Source: Dyella silvatica (lineage in GTDB: Bacteria > Pseudomonadota > Gammaproteobacteria > Xanthomonadales > Rhodanobacteraceae). From it: a stretch of 50,938 nucleotides of DNA. Numbering within the stretch: the first letter of the stretch is position 1; each line of letters starts with the position of its first letter. Made by a program: the position numbers and the translations under genes. The DNA lies in contig NZ_JAPDPE010000021.1 of the NCBI RefSeq assembly GCF_026283955.1, positions 1 to 50,938 on the forward strand, in the 5' to 3' direction. Shown here one piece after another: positions 40,617 to 49,652 of the stretch. The notes beneath the pieces are model-generated. The model was not told the DNA's origin. It did no database searches and was given only the letters and a program-made list of their open reading frames with translations.

Positions 40617-40953
40617 GGCAGCTAAATCAGCAAGTTATGCGCTGTTCGTATAGGTTCTTAGGAGCTGCAGCTTACAGCCGTATGGTGCTGTTTATATTAA
40701 TGTCAATTTAACGATGAACTGATGTTTTTTTACCATTCAGCTTACGACTTGATAACTGACCCCTCATCTGGCCTTACGTTTTGCGCTGGGCCCGCCGTCA
40801 ATCAACAACATCGCCGCCAGCCAGCGCTTCTCAGCCAGACATTTATTGCATCGCAGCAAAGTCGTTGATTTTAAAAAGCTTTACAAAACTTGATGAAAAC
40901 GATTACGTTCCGCGTCAAGTCGTACTCCAGCAACTCTCCGAGGCGGATAGCAC
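40617..40953. other. 337-base divergent promoter region, SPFH gene and LacI regulator
   Basis: AT-rich intergenic DNA without a convincing gene; a 60-codon open frame running into the LacI start is rejected. On the minus strand TTGACA occurs around 40697-40702 with a poor -10, a possible SPFH promoter. On the plus strand the last 60 bases hold a LacI-type operator at 40894-40907 and AT-rich promoter-like DNA (TTTACA near 40881). Confidence 0.5.
40894..40907 (+). promoter_or_regulatory. LacI-family operator (CRE-like)
   Basis: TGAAAACGATTACG agrees with the LacI-family palindrome TGWAANCGNTNWCA at 13 of 14 positions, with the central CG. It is 47 bases upstream of the LacI start, suggesting autoregulation. 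No second site as good was noticed before the TonB receptor or the enzyme gene. Confidence 0.6.
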
Positions 40954-41991
40954 ATGGGCGTGACCATCAAGGACGTAGCGCGTGAAGCCAAGGTCTCGGT
41001 GGCTTCGGTGTCTCGCGCGCTTAACGGTCAGGCCGGCGTGACCGCGGAAACCTTGGGACGCATACGTGAGGTCGCCGCGCGATTGCGCTATGTGCCCGAT
41101 AATGCCGCGCGCAGTTTGATCACCCGTCGCACCCACACCATTGGCGCGTTGCTGCCCGATCTGTTCGGGGAGTTTTTCTCCGAACTGATTCGCGGCATCG
41201 ACCTGGCCGCGCGTGCCCGCGGCCTGCATTTGCTGGTGTCGAGTTCGCATGATGATGCCGATGAGGCCGCCGCCGCGTTGCGCGCCATGCAGGGCCGGGT
41301 CGATGGCTTGCTGGTGATGTCGCCGCATGCCGATGCAGATTTTCTGCGACAGAATCTCCCGCAAGGCCTGCCTACGGTATTGATGAATACCGTGCTCGAT
41401 AGCGACGCTCATGCCGCCTTGTCGGTGGACAACTACGGCGGCGCCTGCCTGCTGGTTCGGCATTTGATCGAGCGTGGCTATCGGCAGGTCGCCTTTATTC
41501 AAGGACCGCCGAAGAACCGCGATGTCGCCGAGCGCGAACTGGCTTACCGCGAAACCCTGGCTGAGCACGCGCCTGGCCAGGCACCGATCGTGCTGCCCGG
41601 CGATTTCAACGAGATTTCCGGCTATCGCGCGGGTCAGCAATTGCTGGCGATGCAACCCCGACCCGACGCCGTGTTCGCCGCCAACGACATGATGGCCATC
41701 GGTTGCATCGCCGCCATTCGCGAAGCAGGTCTACGCATTCCTGAAGACATCGCGGTCGCCGGTTTCGATGATGTGCCGATGGCGCGCTACGTGACACCGG
41801 CGTTGACTACGGTGCGCGTGCGCATCGCCGAGCTGGGCAAGACCGCGCTGGAGCAACTGATCGTGCAGATCGAACACACCGATACACCGCCACGCGCGCA
41901 TCAACGCGTGAAGGCTGAACTGGTGATACGCGCGTCAAGCGACAGTCAGTGGCAGGGCAACGATATGAGATTTGCAGCAACCCAAGACTGA
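40954..41991 (+). CDS. LacI-family transcriptional regulator of the glycan locus
   Basis: Sugar-responsive repressor of 345 residues. The N-terminal helix-turn-helix TIKDVAREAKVSVASVSRALNG (4-25) plus hinge helix VPDNAARSL is followed by a periplasmic-binding-protein-like effector domain (THTIGALLPDLFGEFFSELIRGID, ALSVDNYGGACLLVRHLIERGYRQVAFIQGP, PDAVFAANDMMAIGC, VAGFDDVPMARYVTPALTTVR). It heads a same-strand cluster with a TonB receptor, a glycoside hydrolase and an ABC sugar importer, so it most likely represses that cluster until an imported oligosaccharide is sensed. Start ATG 40954. Confidence 0.93.
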   Translation: MGVTIKDVAREAKVSVASVSRALNGQAGVTAETLGRIREVAARLRYVPDNAARSLITRRTHTIGALLPDLFGEFFSELIRGIDLAARARGLHLLVSSSHDDADEAAAALRAMQGRVDGLLVMSPHADADFLRQNLPQGLPTVLMNTVLDSDAHAALSVDNYGGACLLVRHLIERGYRQVAFIQGPPKNRDVAERELAYRETLAEHAPGQAPIVLPGDFNEISGYRAGQQLLAMQPRPDAVFAANDMMAIGCIAAIREAGLRIPEDIAVAGFDDVPMARYVTPALTTVRVRIAELGKTALEQLIVQIEHTDTPPRAHQRVKAELVIRASSDSQWQGNDMRFAATQD

Positions 41992-42138
41992 GCCAGGTTG
42001 GCCAGGGGCGTTTCAACAAAAACATGGTTTCTGTGGCAAGCGTGGAATGGGGTTCCGCTCTTGGCAAACTCACGGAAGCCGACAACAGCGGCGCATGCGA
42101 TTGCGCTCATCGATCCGTTGAGGGGAAGGTGGTAGGCC

Positions 42139-44982
42139 ATGGCAAACAGACTCAGAGTATCCCGACAGATTTCGTTAGCCCTCACGGGCTTGATCACAAT
42201 GGCGGCACTGGCACCCGGCATGGTTGCCGCACAAAACAGCAGCGCCACCGTACGTGGACACATCGATACCGCCCAGGGTCAAGCCGCGACGCAAGTAGTC
42301 GCCACCAATATCCGCACCGGCTTTATCAGTCAGGCTAGCGTGAATGCCAATGGCAACTACACGCTGGTCAGCCTGCCACCGGGCAGCTATCGCATCGAAG
42401 CCAAAGGCCAGGGCGTAAGTGCCAGCCGCGAAGTATCGGTACAGGTGGGGCAAGCGCTGACTCTCAATCTCGATGCCACCGCCGCGGCGTCCACTGCGTC
42501 CGCTCCAGCCAGCGCGACCAACCTGCAAAGCGTCACGGTAAGTGCCACCTCGTTGATCGAAACACGCACCTCCGAAGTGGCGACCAACATCACCCAGGCA
42601 CAGATCAACACCTTGCCGCAGAACGAGCGCAACTTCCTCGACTTCGCCAAGCTGGTACCGGGCGTCACCGTGTCGCGCGACCCGACCTCCAAGGGCTTCT
42701 CGGCGGGCGGTCAATCAGCCGACAATGTAAACGTTTTCATCGATGGTGCCAGTCTTAAGAACAACGCACTCAGCGGCGGCATCGCCGGTCAGAATTCAAG
42801 CCGCGGCAATCCCTTCTCACAAGAAGCCGTGCAGGAATTCCGCGTGCTTACGCAGAACTACAAAGCCGAGTACGAACAGGCCGGCACCGCCATCATCACC
42901 GCCGTGACCAAGTCGGGTAGCAACGAATTCCATGGTTCGGTGTACGACTACTTTCAGAACAAGGCGATGATTTCGCAGGACTCGTTCGACAAGCAGGCGA
43001 AGATCAAAAAGCCAGACTACCAACGGCAACAACGCGGCTTTTCATTAGGCGGCCCGATTCTTAAAGATCAGCTGCAGTTCTTCGTCAACTACGAGGAGCG
43101 CAAGGACGTCAGCAACAACACGGTAAAGATCGTCGACCCTCGCTTCACCCAATACAACGGCACCTTCTCGGCACCGTTCAACGAAAAAACCTTTTTCGGC
43201 AAATTGAGCTGGCAGCCCAACCAGAACAATAATGTCGACTTGAGCCTGACCACGCGACGCGACAATGAAGTGATTGGCTTTGGCGATAAAGTTGCCTACA
43301 GCGGCCGCAGCAATCGAAAGAACCGTGTCGATGACTTGCTGCTGAAATGGCAAACGCGCGGCGACATCTGGACCAATGATTTGATGCTCGATGCAGGGCA
43401 TGCCAAGTGGAACCCAAGCTCGGCGAATCCAGACATCGTGCAGCAAGTCTACGAGCTCAATGTGGCCACCCTGGGCGGTGCCAGCGGCTTGCAGAACAAA
43501 GGCCAGGATCAAACCACGATCCGTGACGACCTTACCTTCGCCGGGCTTTCCTGGCATGGCGATCACACCATCAAAGTCGGTGTGAAATACGCTGCCTATG
43601 GCATCACGCTGGAGCAGAACAACAACGCCGTACCGTCATACGTCTACCAAGAGGGCGCGAATTATCCTGGCGGCTTTGCGATCCCCTACAAAGCGCTCTA
43701 CGCCCCGCTCAGTGCCAGTGCCAACTTGCACACCAATCAGCTCGGCGCCTATGTGCAGGACGACTGGGACGTCACCCAGCGTTTGCAGTTGAACCTCGGC
43801 CTGCGTTGGGATTACGAGACCAATGCACTGAACAAGGATTACGTCACGCCACAGGCGCAGTACGCCACGCTGCAATACTTCGGCCTGCAAAACAACATCA
43901 GTACCGGCAGTGAACGCAAAGCCTTCAAAGGAGCGATTCAACCGCGTCTTGGCTTTTCGCTGGATGTGAGCAAAGACGGCGATCAAAGCACTACCTTGTT
44001 CGGTGGTGCCGGCCGCTATTACGACCACACACCCTTCGACTGGATCAGCCAAGAAGCTCTACACGCGGCGGTGCCAAACTATTTGTTCCAGTTCAGCCCG
44101 CCCAATCCGGACGGCACGCCGTCCAAGCCCGGCACCATTGCCTGGAACCCCGCTTACCTGACCAAGGCCGGACTGAACGGCTTGCTCGCCTCAGGCACGC
44201 CCGGTTTCAGTACCGAGATCGACACCATCAACAACAAGACCAAGCCGCCCTATACCGACCAATTCAGCTTTGGCGTACGGCAAGTACTCGGCGACTGGAC
44301 CGGCTCACTCACTTTGTCGCGCGTGCTGGGCTATCGCCAGTTCACCTGGCTGTGGGCCAACCGACTGGTCGTGCCGGGCTTCGTGCTTGAGCAGGCACCG
44401 GGCAGCCCATACGGCGTAGTGCTGAAAAATGGCTATAAGAAAACCCAGTCCAGCAGCGTGCTGATTAGTATCGACAAGCCTTACAGCAAGGCGTCCGGCT
44501 GGGGCATGGGGGTGGCTTACACCTATCAGAATGCACGCCAGCAGGGTCACGACAATTACTCGCTGGACTATGTCGACCCGGCCGGCTATCCGGGTGGTCA
44601 CGTCGGCGAGAAACATCACTTGGTCGTCAACGGCATCGTCAGCGGCCCGTGGGATACCCGTCTCACCGGCATTCTTACCTACGGCTCAGGCACGCCGTTC
44701 GACGTATTCAAGAGCGCGCCCGCCTGCGACTACAACTGCAGTTACTACTACAACGGCGCCTATGGGCGTACGTATCTGAATCTGGATCTGTCCATCGCCA
44801 AAGAATTCCGTTTCGGCGAAAGCCAGGCGCTGGAGCTGCGTTTTGACGTCATGAATGTGTTCAATCGCGATGTCTATAACGCCTACGAAGGCAACTTCTA
44901 CAATCCGAACTTCGGCAAGCCGACCGCCGCCGATCCTAACCTGACCCGTCGTTTCCAGATCGGCGCGCGCTACAGCTTCTGA
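42139..44982 (+). CDS. TonB-dependent receptor of the glycan-utilisation locus
   Basis: Predicted outer-membrane transporter of 947 residues bringing large oligosaccharides into the periplasm. Signal peptide MANRLRVSRQISLALTGLITMAALAPGMVAAQ (cleaved near residue 32); CarboxypepD_reg domain (TVRGHIDTAQGQAATQVVATNIRTG to REVSVQVGQALTLNLD); plug with LQSVTVSATSLI (possible TonB box), QINTLPQNERNFLDFAKLVPGVTVSRD and NPFSQEAVQEFRVLTQNYKAEYEQAGTAIITAVTKSGSNEFHG; a barrel ending RRFQIGARYSF with the terminal Phe needed for barrel assembly. It is flanked by the LacI regulator and the GH144-like enzyme on the same strand. This context, not the sequence itself, points to a carbohydrate substrate. Confidence 0.93.
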   Translation: MANRLRVSRQISLALTGLITMAALAPGMVAAQNSSATVRGHIDTAQGQAATQVVATNIRTGFISQASVNANGNYTLVSLPPGSYRIEAKGQGVSASREVSVQVGQALTLNLDATAAASTASAPASATNLQSVTVSATSLIETRTSEVATNITQAQINTLPQNERNFLDFAKLVPGVTVSRDPTSKGFSAGGQSADNVNVFIDGASLKNNALSGGIAGQNSSRGNPFSQEAVQEFRVLTQNYKAEYEQAGTAIITAVTKSGSNEFHGSVYDYFQNKAMISQDSFDKQAKIKKPDYQRQQRGFSLGGPILKDQLQFFVNYEERKDVSNNTVKIVDPRFTQYNGTFSAPFNEKTFFGKLSWQPNQNNNVDLSLTTRRDNEVIGFGDKVAYSGRSNRKNRVDDLLLKWQTRGDIWTNDLMLDAGHAKWNPSSANPDIVQQVYELNVATLGGASGLQNKGQDQTTIRDDLTFAGLSWHGDHTIKVGVKYAAYGITLEQNNNAVPSYVYQEGANYPGGFAIPYKALYAPLSASANLHTNQLGAYVQDDWDVTQRLQLNLGLRWDYETNALNKDYVTPQAQYATLQYFGLQNNISTGSERKAFKGAIQPRLGFSLDVSKDGDQSTTLFGGAGRYYDHTPFDWISQEALHAAVPNYLFQFSPPNPDGTPSKPGTIAWNPAYLTKAGLNGLLASGTPGFSTEIDTINNKTKPPYTDQFSFGVRQVLGDWTGSLTLSRVLGYRQFTWLWANRLVVPGFVLEQAPGSPYGVVLKNGYKKTQSSSVLISIDKPYSKASGWGMGVAYTYQNARQQGHDNYSLDYVDPAGYPGGHVGEKHHLVVNGIVSGPWDTRLTGILTYGSGTPFDVFKSAPACDYNCSYYYNGAYGRTYLNLDLSIAKEFRFGESQALELRFDVMNVFNRDVYNAYEGNFYNPNFGKPTAADPNLTRRFQIGARYSF

Positions 44983-45108
44983 TCCTCGCGTGCTCCAGTG
45001 CCCTGATGTTTCCGGGGCGCTGGCATACATTGCAGCGGTCATGCACTTTTTGCTGAGCGAGCATATGAAATGCTCCAGCCATGCCGCGCGTTTCTTAGAG
45101 GCAACACC

Positions 45109-46578
45109 ATGCAAGTAAAGCAACAAACCGTACTGTCCTGCATGCTCGCTGCGTTGCTGGCCTTGCTGATCCCGCCAAGCGCTCAGGCCGATCAGCCAAC
45201 AACATCGGCCGCATGCAAGACCGCAACCTGCACGGTTCAAGTAACACCAGTCATCGATGCCCTGGAGCGGCATACCTTCGACTGGTTCTGGGCCAGCGGC
45301 AATCCGCAGAATGGCTTGATCCCTGATCACTACCCCTCGCAGTCGTTCGCCAGCATTGCCGCCGTGGGTTTCGGGCTGACCGCATATGGCGTTGGCGCGG
45401 AACGTGGCTACATCACCCGTGAGCAGGCGATCGAACGCACCTTGAGCACGCTGCGCTTTTTCCACGACGCCGCGCAAAACGACAGCGAGGACGACGCCAC
45501 CGGCTTTCACGGCTTTTTCTACCACTTCCTCAACATGCAGAGCGGCAAGCGCGAAGCGCGCTGGGTCGAGCTATCCACGGTCGACACCACCTTGCTGCTC
45601 GGCGGTGTGTTGTTTGCGCAGTCGTACTACGACCGCGACACCACGCAAGAAAAACAGATACGCCAGCTTGCCGACGATATCTATCGCCGAGTGGAATGGA
45701 CCTGGATACAACCCCGCGCACCCTTGATCAGCATGGGTTGGACACCGGGCGGCCATTTCATCGAGCACGACTGGAAAGGTTACGACGAGGGCATGCTGGT
45801 TTATATCCTCGCCCTGGGCTCACCCACGTATCCGATCCAGGATGGCGCATGGAAGGCCTGGAGCGCCAATTACCAGCGCCACTGGGGTGATTTCTACGGC
45901 CAGACCCATCTCGGCTTCGCACCGATGTTTGGCCATCAATACAGTCATGTCTGGGTGGATTTTCGCGGTATCCGCGATGCCTGGAGCCGCGAGCACAACC
46001 TCGATTACTTCGAGAACAGCCGCCGCGCCACCTATGCGCAACGCGCCTACGCCATTGCCAATCCCGCGGGCTGGGCCGGCTATGGCGAAAACGTATGGGG
46101 GCTCACCGCCAGCAACGGCCCCGGTGAAGCCGTCGCAGAAGTCGATGGCAAGCAGCGTAAGTTCTACGGCTACACCGCACGTGGTGCCGGTATCGACTAC
46201 ATCGCCGATGACGGCACTATCGTGCCGACGGCCGTCGCTGGCTCCATCGCGTTTGCGCCGGAAATCGTGATACCGGCACTAACCGAGATGAAGCGCCGCT
46301 ACGGCAAGTACATTTATAACCAGTACGGCTTCGTCGACGCGTTCAACCCCAGTTTCCATGTCCAGATGCCCTTGCGCACCGGCAAGCTGGTACCCGAGCT
46401 TGGCTGGGTCGATACGGTGCATTTAGGCATCGACCAAGGGCCGATCCTGCTGATGAGCGAGAACTGGCGCAGCGATTTCGTCTGGCGCGTGATGAAAAAG
46501 AACCCCTACATCCGCAAAGGGCTGCAGCGTGCTGGCTTTACCGGCGGCTGGCTGGATCAAGCTGCGAAGCAGCCGTGA
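45109..46578 (+). CDS. Glucoamylase-family (PF10091/GH144-like) secreted glycoside hydrolase
   Basis: Predicted periplasmic (alpha/alpha)6 glycoside hydrolase of 489 residues. Signal peptide MQVKQQTVLSCMLAALLALLIPPSAQA. The family core shows HTFDWFWASGNPQNGLIPD, SIAAVGFGLTAYGVGAERGYITR, GFHGFFYHFLNMQSGKR, STVDTTLLLGGVLFAQ, YDEGMLVYILALGSPTYPI and YGFVDAFNPSF with WVDTVHLGIDQGPILLMSENWRS at the end, the conserved pattern of Glycoamylase/GH144 proteins, where endo-beta-1,2-glucanase activity is known. AGAGG lies seven bases before ATG 45109. Its stop overlaps the GTG of the binding-protein gene, so both are coupled. Substrate assignment within the family is inferred. Confidence 0.87.
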   Translation: MQVKQQTVLSCMLAALLALLIPPSAQADQPTTSAACKTATCTVQVTPVIDALERHTFDWFWASGNPQNGLIPDHYPSQSFASIAAVGFGLTAYGVGAERGYITREQAIERTLSTLRFFHDAAQNDSEDDATGFHGFFYHFLNMQSGKREARWVELSTVDTTLLLGGVLFAQSYYDRDTTQEKQIRQLADDIYRRVEWTWIQPRAPLISMGWTPGGHFIEHDWKGYDEGMLVYILALGSPTYPIQDGAWKAWSANYQRHWGDFYGQTHLGFAPMFGHQYSHVWVDFRGIRDAWSREHNLDYFENSRRATYAQRAYAIANPAGWAGYGENVWGLTASNGPGEAVAEVDGKQRKFYGYTARGAGIDYIADDGTIVPTAVAGSIAFAPEIVIPALTEMKRRYGKYIYNQYGFVDAFNPSFHVQMPLRTGKLVPELGWVDTVHLGIDQGPILLMSENWRSDFVWRVMKKNPYIRKGLQRAGFTGGWLDQAAKQP

Positions 46579-47918
46579 GCAAGCGTTTTCATCATGACGG
46601 CGAACAGGCACTGAGCGCGGGCAGAACGCCGATAAGCGCTTGCGCCGTGGCGCTATCCGTAGGGATGACCTTGCTGCTTATGGGCTGCTCACCGGCCACA
46701 GAAGGCTCACAAGAGCTCACCTTCTGGACCATCGGCCGCGAAGGTGAGGCGGTTGCCAAACTGATTCCGGATTTCGAACGCGAACATCCAGGTATTCACG
46801 TCAAACTGCAGCAGCTACCGCTCAGCGCGGCGCATCAAAAATTACTGACCGCCGTTGCAGGCAGCTCGACCCCCGACCTGGGTCAACTCGGCAATACCTG
46901 GATCCCGGAGCTGGCTGCGCTCGATGCATTGGAGCCTTTGCAGGCGCGCGTCGATCACTCCAGCATCGTGCGGCAGGCCGATTACTTTCCCAGTATCTGG
47001 GCCACCAACCTGATCGGTAACTCGCCGGATAAAGGCGTGCTTTACGGCGTGCCTTGGTATGTCGACACCAGGCTGTTGTTCTATCGCAACGATTTGCTGC
47101 GCCAGGCCGGCTTCGATCATCCGCCTCACGATTGGGTCGAGTGGCGACGCATGCTCGCCGCGCTGAGCTCGCCGCAACTCGGCCATTACGGCATCTTGCT
47201 GCCGACCAACGAGTTCGAGCCCTTGCTCGCCCTGGCGCTGCAGCAAGACGAACCGCTACTGCGCGATGGCAACCGTTACGGCAATTTCCGTAGTGCCGGT
47301 TTCAAGCGCGCACTGAGCTTCTATGTCGAAACGTTCAAACTGCGTCAGGCACCGATGATTACCAACGTCGAGGCTGGCAACCCCTGGACCGAGTTCGGCC
47401 GCGGCGTTTATGCGTTCCATCTGTCCGGGCCATGGAATATCGGCGAATTTCGCCAACGCCTGCCGCCAACCCAGCAAGCGGATTGGTCGACGGCGCCACT
47501 GCCGGGACCGGAAGGTCCGGGGGCCTCCAATGCCGGCGGCTCCAGCCTGGTGATCTTTCGCCACTCCGCGCATAAAGACATGGCCTGGCAACTGATCGAG
47601 TATTTGTCACAGCCGACGGTGCAGCAACGCTTCTACGGTCTGCTCGGCGATATGCCGCCGCGTCGCTCTTCATGGGAGGGCGGTGCCTTGCATGACGATC
47701 CCAAGGCGCGCGCAGTCCGCGACCAACTCGAACGGGTGAAGCCGACGCCGCCGATTCCCGAATGGGAGCGCATCGTGACCAACATGCAACTGGTCGCCGC
47801 ACAAGCCGTCGCGGGGCAGCTGACCGTGGATCAAGCGGCTGCGGAGATCGATCGGCGTGTCGACCAGATGCTGGAGAAACGTCGCTGGATACTGGATCGG
47901 CAGGAGAAAACACGGTGA
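46575..47918 (+). CDS. ABC sugar transporter substrate-binding lipoprotein (UgpB/MalE-type)
   Basis: Periplasmic sugar-binding protein of 447 residues. The start is GTG 46575, overlapping the upstream stop by GTGA. After a polar leader, the hydrophobic segment ACAVALSVGMTLLLMGC gives a lipobox with Cys38. The mature protein has family-1 solute-binding features: ELTFWTIGREGEAVAKLIPDFEREHPGIHVKLQQLP, DLGQLGNTWIPELAALDALEPL, YGVPWYVDTRLLFYRNDLLRQAGF and AWQLIEYLSQPTVQQRFYGLLGDMPPRRS. It works with the two permeases encoded next, 37 bases downstream. The ligand is presumably the product of the preceding hydrolase. Confidence 0.93.
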   Translation: MSKRFHHDGEQALSAGRTPISACAVALSVGMTLLLMGCSPATEGSQELTFWTIGREGEAVAKLIPDFEREHPGIHVKLQQLPLSAAHQKLLTAVAGSSTPDLGQLGNTWIPELAALDALEPLQARVDHSSIVRQADYFPSIWATNLIGNSPDKGVLYGVPWYVDTRLLFYRNDLLRQAGFDHPPHDWVEWRRMLAALSSPQLGHYGILLPTNEFEPLLALALQQDEPLLRDGNRYGNFRSAGFKRALSFYVETFKLRQAPMITNVEAGNPWTEFGRGVYAFHLSGPWNIGEFRQRLPPTQQADWSTAPLPGPEGPGASNAGGSSLVIFRHSAHKDMAWQLIEYLSQPTVQQRFYGLLGDMPPRRSSWEGGALHDDPKARAVRDQLERVKPTPPIPEWERIVTNMQLVAAQAVAGQLTVDQAAAEIDRRVDQMLEKRRWILDRQEKTR

Positions 47919-47955
47919 CCGCTAATCGCACGGCGCTAGCAAACGGAGCCTATGC

Positions 47956-48834
47956 GTGAATACCCAGCGCGCTGCCTGGCTGTTCCTCGCCCCGGCGTTG
48001 ATGGTGCTGGGTCTGTTTTTTCTGCTGCCGGTGTTCGCCGCGCTGCTGCTCAGCCTCACCGATTACGATCTCTACGCCTTGGCCGATGTTGGCAATTTGC
48101 GCTTCGTCGCCTTGGGCAATTACTGGGAGCTGCTGCACCGTCCATTGTTTTGGTCGGCGCTGGGCAACACCTTTTACTTCGTCGTCATCGGTGTACCGCT
48201 GTCGCTGATGGCGTCGCTAGGTGCCGCGCTATTGCTCCATTCACCGCTGGCGCGGATGAAACCGTTCTTTCGTACGGCGCTGTTCGCACCCGTGGTAACC
48301 ACGGTGGTCGCGGTGGCGGTGATCTGGCGTTATCTGTTCAATACCAAGTACGGCCTGGTGAATTACGCCTTGGGCAGTATCGGCATCCATCCGGTGGACT
48401 GGCTGGGCGATCCGCACTGGGCCATGCCGACGATCATCTTGTTCGCGGTGTGGAAGAACTTTGGCTACAACATGATTATTTTCCTCGCCGGCTTGCAAGC
48501 CATTCCCGGCGACCTTTATGAAGCTGCCCGCATCGACGGAGCCTCGGCGCCGCGGCAGTTCTGGCATATCACCTTGCCGATGCTCAAACCCACCCTGAGC
48601 ATGGTCGGCATCCTCACGGTCGCCGGCTATTTCCAACTGTTCGCCGAGCCTTATGTCATGACCGAGGGCGGGCCACTGCAAAGCACGGTCAGTGTGCTGT
48701 ACCTGATGTACGAGGAGGGCTTTAAGTGGTGGAACCTGGGATCGGCATCGGCGGTGGCCTTCTTGCTGTTCGTCATCATGTTTGCGGTGACGGCGACCAT
48801 GTTTCGGCTCTCACGGCGTGGAGATGAGGCATGA
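47956..48834 (+). CDS. ABC sugar transporter permease (MalF/UgpA-type)
   Basis: Inner-membrane permease of 292 residues with six predicted helices, first LFLAPALMVLGLFFLLPVFAALLLS. The EAA loop that contacts the ATPase is EAARIDGA (189-196) followed by SAPRQFWHITLPMLKP. The start is GTG 47956 with GGAG about seven bases upstream; an ATG at 47952 is in another frame. Its last four bases (ATGA) overlap the start of the next permease, indicating translational coupling. No ATPase gene occurs in the window, so a shared MsmK/UgpC-type ATPase from elsewhere is expected. Confidence 0.93.
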   Translation: MNTQRAAWLFLAPALMVLGLFFLLPVFAALLLSLTDYDLYALADVGNLRFVALGNYWELLHRPLFWSALGNTFYFVVIGVPLSLMASLGAALLLHSPLARMKPFFRTALFAPVVTTVVAVAVIWRYLFNTKYGLVNYALGSIGIHPVDWLGDPHWAMPTIILFAVWKNFGYNMIIFLAGLQAIPGDLYEAARIDGASAPRQFWHITLPMLKPTLSMVGILTVAGYFQLFAEPYVMTEGGPLQSTVSVLYLMYEEGFKWWNLGSASAVAFLLFVIMFAVTATMFRLSRRGDEA

Positions 48835-49652
48835 ACGCGCGGCTGGCGAAAGCCATGATCAACGGCTTGCTGATCGGTGTGGCCATCGTGGCGCTGCTGC
48901 CGCTGCTGTGGATGTTGTCGGTCTCTTTCATGACACCCGGCGAGGCCAGTTCGCTACCGCCACCACTGTTACCCAAGCAGGCGACATGGGCGAATTATCG
49001 CGAGCTGTTCACTCATGCCGGCATGGCCCGCTATCTGCTCAACAGCTTGCTGGTATCGACGGCGATTACCGCGCTTGCGCTGGCCATTAATCTGATGGCG
49101 GGCTACGCCTTCGCCAAGCTGCGCTTCGCAGGACGCGAAAGACTGTTTCAGGTGCTGCTCGGTGCCTTGGTCATACCCGCACAGGTCGCCATGCTGCCGT
49201 TGTTTCTGTTGCTGAAATATCTCGGCCTGGTCAACAGCTACGCCGGCGTCATCGTGCCGGCGATGGCGACCATCTTCGGTATTTTTCTGGTGCGGCAGTA
49301 CGCACGCACGGTACCCGATGAACTGCTGGAAGCGGCACGCATCGACGGCGCCAGCGAGTTGCGCATCTTCGTACAAATCGTGCTGCCATTGCTCAAGCCG
49401 ATCATGGTCACGCTGGCTATCTTTACCTTTCTTGCCGCGTGGAACGATTTCATGTGGCCGTTGATCGTGCTGACCGGGCAGGAGCATTACACCTTGCCGA
49501 TCGCGCTGGCTTCGTTGTCGCGCGAGCATGTGCAGGATTCCGAACTGATGATGGCCGGCTCGGTGGTTACTGTGCTGCCGGTGCTGCTGTTGTTCCTCGC
49601 GTTGCAACGCTACTACCTGCAGGGGCTTCTGCTTGGTAGCGTCAAGGGATGA
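48831..49652 (+). CDS. ABC sugar transporter permease (MalG/UgpE-type)
   Basis: The second inner-membrane permease, 273 residues with six helices (AMINGLLIGVAIVALLPLLWMLSVSFM first). The EAA motif is EAARIDGA (167-174) followed by SELRIFVQIVLPLLKP, and FLAAWNDFMWPLIVL is the usual helix near the C-terminus. It overlaps the previous gene by ATGA and also the next gene, whose ATG 49649 overlaps this stop. The run of coupled genes shows a single polycistronic importer operon. It forms a heterodimer with the MalF-type permease. Confidence 0.93.
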   Translation: MNARLAKAMINGLLIGVAIVALLPLLWMLSVSFMTPGEASSLPPPLLPKQATWANYRELFTHAGMARYLLNSLLVSTAITALALAINLMAGYAFAKLRFAGRERLFQVLLGALVIPAQVAMLPLFLLLKYLGLVNSYAGVIVPAMATIFGIFLVRQYARTVPDELLEAARIDGASELRIFVQIVLPLLKPIMVTLAIFTFLAAWNDFMWPLIVLTGQEHYTLPIALASLSREHVQDSELMMAGSVVTVLPVLLLFLALQRYYLQGLLLGSVKG

